Below, one piece after another: positions 15,149 to 16,290 of a DNA stretch of 16,290 nucleotides. The first letter of the stretch is position 1, and each line of letters begins with the position of its first letter. The DNA comes from an uncultured Clostridia bacterium. GTDB taxonomy: Bacteria; Bacillota; Clostridia; Oscillospirales; Acutalibacteraceae. The stretch is from contig CALEIO010000193.1 in the NCBI GenBank assembly GCA_937875885.1, forward strand, positions 1 through 16,290, read 5' to 3'. The notes below the pieces were generated by a model. It did no database searches. It was not told the DNA's origin and worked only from the letters and a program-made list of their open reading frames with translations. The translations under genes and the position numbers were made by a program.

Positions 15149-16048
15149 ATGAAAAATGTTGTCAGATATGTAGTTTCAGAAGAACATAATGGTATGAATG
15201 CAGGCAGATATCTCAGAGGTATCTGCAATCTTTCTGCCCGTACTTTAGCAGTGCTGAAAAGAACACCGGGTGGTATTACTGCAAACGGCTACCTTCTCCG
15301 TTCAGTTGATTTTGTTAAGACAGGGGATGTGGTAGAGATATCTTTACCTCGGGAAGAAAATACCACTGTACCTGTTAAAGGTGAGCTTGATATTTTGTTT
15401 GAGGATGCTTATTTGCTTATAGTAAACAAGCCCCATTCTATGCCGGTGCATCCAGTAAAGACACATCAGACCGACACTCTTTCTAACATTATTGCATATC
15501 GTGCCAAAGAAAGTGGGTCGGATTTTGTTTTCAGAGCAGTTAACCGACTTGATCGTGATACATCGGGAATTGTTATGATTGCAAAGGACAGACACACAGC
15601 GTCTATGATGCAGAACACTTCTGTTGAGAAGCATTATTATGCAGTTTGCTATGGAATTACCGATGAACAAAATACAATTAATGCTCCAATTGCTTTGTCA
15701 GAAAACAGCAAGATTGTTCGTTGTGTTTCTGAATCTGGGCAGAGTGCTGTAACCCACTATAAAAGAGTTTGTGAGTATGGAACAATAGCATCTTTAGTGG
15801 ACCTGGTGCTTGAAACAGGCAGAACTCACCAGATACGTTGCCATATGTCTTATATTGGTCATCCGCTTTTTGGCGATGATTTATATGGTGGCAAGATTGA
15901 CCTGATACCAAGGCAGGCTTTGCACTGCTATAGTGTGTCTTTTTCTCATCCGCATACAGCAGAAGAAATTTTTGTTACAGCTCCAATGCCTGAAGATATC
16001 CTTTCTCTGATAAATAAACTGAAGAACGGTGATGAAAGTGCAAGTTAA
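15149..16048 (+). CDS. RluA-family 23S rRNA/tRNA pseudouridine synthase
   Basis: These enzymes isomerise uridine to pseudouridine in 23S rRNA or tRNA. The protein has 299 residues. An S4-like RNA-binding region spans about 1-65 and the catalytic domain runs from about 80. Motif NKPHSMPVHP is at 93-102, and the active-site motif RLDRDTSG at 133-140 has the expected catalytic Asp135. Later motifs TGRTHQIRCHM and HPLFGDDLYGG are typical of the RluA/RluC/RluD group. The exact target uridines cannot be assigned from sequence, so no symbol is given. The ATG is 1 bp after the DUF1294 stop with no clear ribosome site, suggesting coupling. A 10-bp hairpin lies in its early codons (15204-15226). Confidence 0.93.
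   Translation: MKNVVRYVVSEEHNGMNAGRYLRGICNLSARTLAVLKRTPGGITANGYLLRSVDFVKTGDVVEISLPREENTTVPVKGELDILFEDAYLLIVNKPHSMPVHPVKTHQTDTLSNIIAYRAKESGSDFVFRAVNRLDRDTSGIVMIAKDRHTASMMQNTSVEKHYYAVCYGITDEQNTINAPIALSENSKIVRCVSESGQSAVTHYKRVCEYGTIASLVDLVLETGRTHQIRCHMSYIGHPLFGDDLYGGKIDLIPRQALHCYSVSFSHPHTAEEIFVTAPMPEDILSLINKLKNGDESAS
15204..15226 (+). repeat. Hairpin inside the 5' end of the RluA-family gene
   Basis: GCAGATATCT (15204-15213) pairs with AGGTATCTGC (15217-15226), ten pairs including one G-U, with a CAG loop. It begins 56 nt into the coding sequence and has no T-run. Confidence 0.5.
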
Positions 16049-16136
16049 AAAGAATCTTATAAATATGCTTTTGAGCGCAATGTTTCTTAGTATGGGACTT
16101 GTGCTGCCCTTCTTGACAGGACAGATACCCCAGATA
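16032..16136 (+). pseudogene. 5' fragment of an ECF transporter S-component-like gene
   Basis: An ATG at 16032 overlaps the rluA-type stop by 17 nt and opens a frame whose first 35 residues look like the start of an energy-coupling-factor transporter substrate-binding (S) subunit. It has a short basic N-terminus and then a membrane helix ending MGLVLPFLTGQIPQI, a recurrent form in clostridial S components, where the next residues are usually G-x-M-L-x-P-M-H. Here similarity ends at about 16136. The frame then reads through 21 unrelated residues to TAG at 16200-16202, so only about 20% of a normal gene remains. The substrate cannot be told from this part. The break coincides with a minus-strand ThiI-like fragment, so this may be an assembly join and not a true pseudogene. 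Confidence 0.6.
16115..16136. other. Putative junction between two unrelated gene fragments
   Basis: These 22 bp are the only part explained by both neighbouring homologies. On the plus strand they encode TGQIPQI of the S-component-like fragment; on the minus strand they encode IWGICPV of the ThiI-like fragment. Plus-strand similarity stops to the right of it and minus-strand similarity stops to the left. It may be a short shared sequence at a breakpoint or a misassembly. Confidence 0.5.
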
Positions 16137-16290
16137 CCAAATACGGTTTTCAAATTTTCAACTGTTTCATCAAAATCATATTCTGTCAATGCATTTACAT
16201 AGATTCTTCCCTGTGACTTGGTCACTTCAAATTCACCTTCACATCTTTGTAATGCATAACGAATCTGTTCGCACAGTCTGTCTTCAAAGA
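16115..16290 (-). pseudogene. thiI: N-terminal fragment of a ThiI-like tRNA 4-thiouridine synthase (runs off the right edge)
   Basis: Reading leftwards from the window edge, a frame without stops encodes 58 residues resembling the N-terminal ferredoxin-like/THUMP region of ThiI. It has FEDRLCEQIRYAL, then GEFEVTKSQGRIYVNA, then FDETVENLKTVFGIWGICPV. ThiI transfers sulfur to U8 of tRNA and supplies sulfur for thiamine synthesis; the family is about 390 residues. The start codon would lie about 25-30 codons beyond the window. Similarity ends at about 16115, and the frame continues without recognisable sequence as the antisense of the rluA-type gene, so the THUMP C-terminal part and the PP-loop domain are absent. 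The assignment rests on my recognition of a short segment. Confidence 0.6.

Noticed and set aside
15881..16114. Minus-strand frame continuing from the ThiI-like fragment
   Set aside because: After the junction the residues have no ThiI character and the stretch is antisense to the RluA-family gene and the S-component-like start; it is read-through past the break.

Overview
The window looks like a chromosomal segment of a low-to-mid GC Firmicute of class Clostridia, most likely an Oscillospirales/Ruminococcaceae-type gut anaerobe. The reasons are a PolC-type replicative polymerase, an MtaB-type tRNA methylthiotransferase, the non-mevalonate isoprenoid pathway, strong AGGAGG-type ribosome sites, TTG and GTG starts, and the conserved gene order rpsB-tsf-pyrH-frr-uppS-cdsA-dxr-rseP-ispG-polC. 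The exact genus cannot be read from the sequence alone.

Region 1 (1-1333) holds the 3' end of rpsB and all of tsf, closed by a good intrinsic terminator. Region 2 (about 1335-13651) starts with an inverted repeat and a plausible sigma-A promoter. It then runs without further obvious terminators through pyrH, frr, uppS, cdsA, dxr, rseP, ispG, polC and mtaB, with gaps of about 4-35 bp and one short overlap if the earlier ispG start were used. The operon joins UMP phosphorylation, ribosome recycling, isoprenoid precursor and undecaprenyl-PP synthesis, CDP-diacylglycerol synthesis, an intramembrane protease, the replicative polymerase and a tRNA thiomethylase. Region 3 (13637-14845, minus strand) is one secreted or membrane-anchored GHL10-family protein, convergent with and overlapping the end of mtaB. 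Region 4 (14872-16048, plus strand) is a small DUF1294 membrane protein followed 1 bp later by an RluA-family pseudouridine synthase. The GHL10 gene and DUF1294 diverge from start codons only 26 bp apart.

Region 5 (16032-16290) is anomalous. The start of an ECF-transporter S-component-like gene on the plus strand runs head-on into the N-terminal part of a ThiI-like gene on the minus strand. Both are broken at the same roughly 22 bp, which looks like a chimeric assembly join or a rearrangement breakpoint.

No stretch over 300 bp lacks a gene. I see no mobile element, CRISPR array, tRNA, rRNA or riboswitch. Most of the window is a conserved housekeeping cluster. The items most worth a second look are the broken right end, two unusually perfect hairpins early in uppS and polC, and a helical insertion in the PDZ region of the RseP-like protease. 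I do not see a convincing new biological system.
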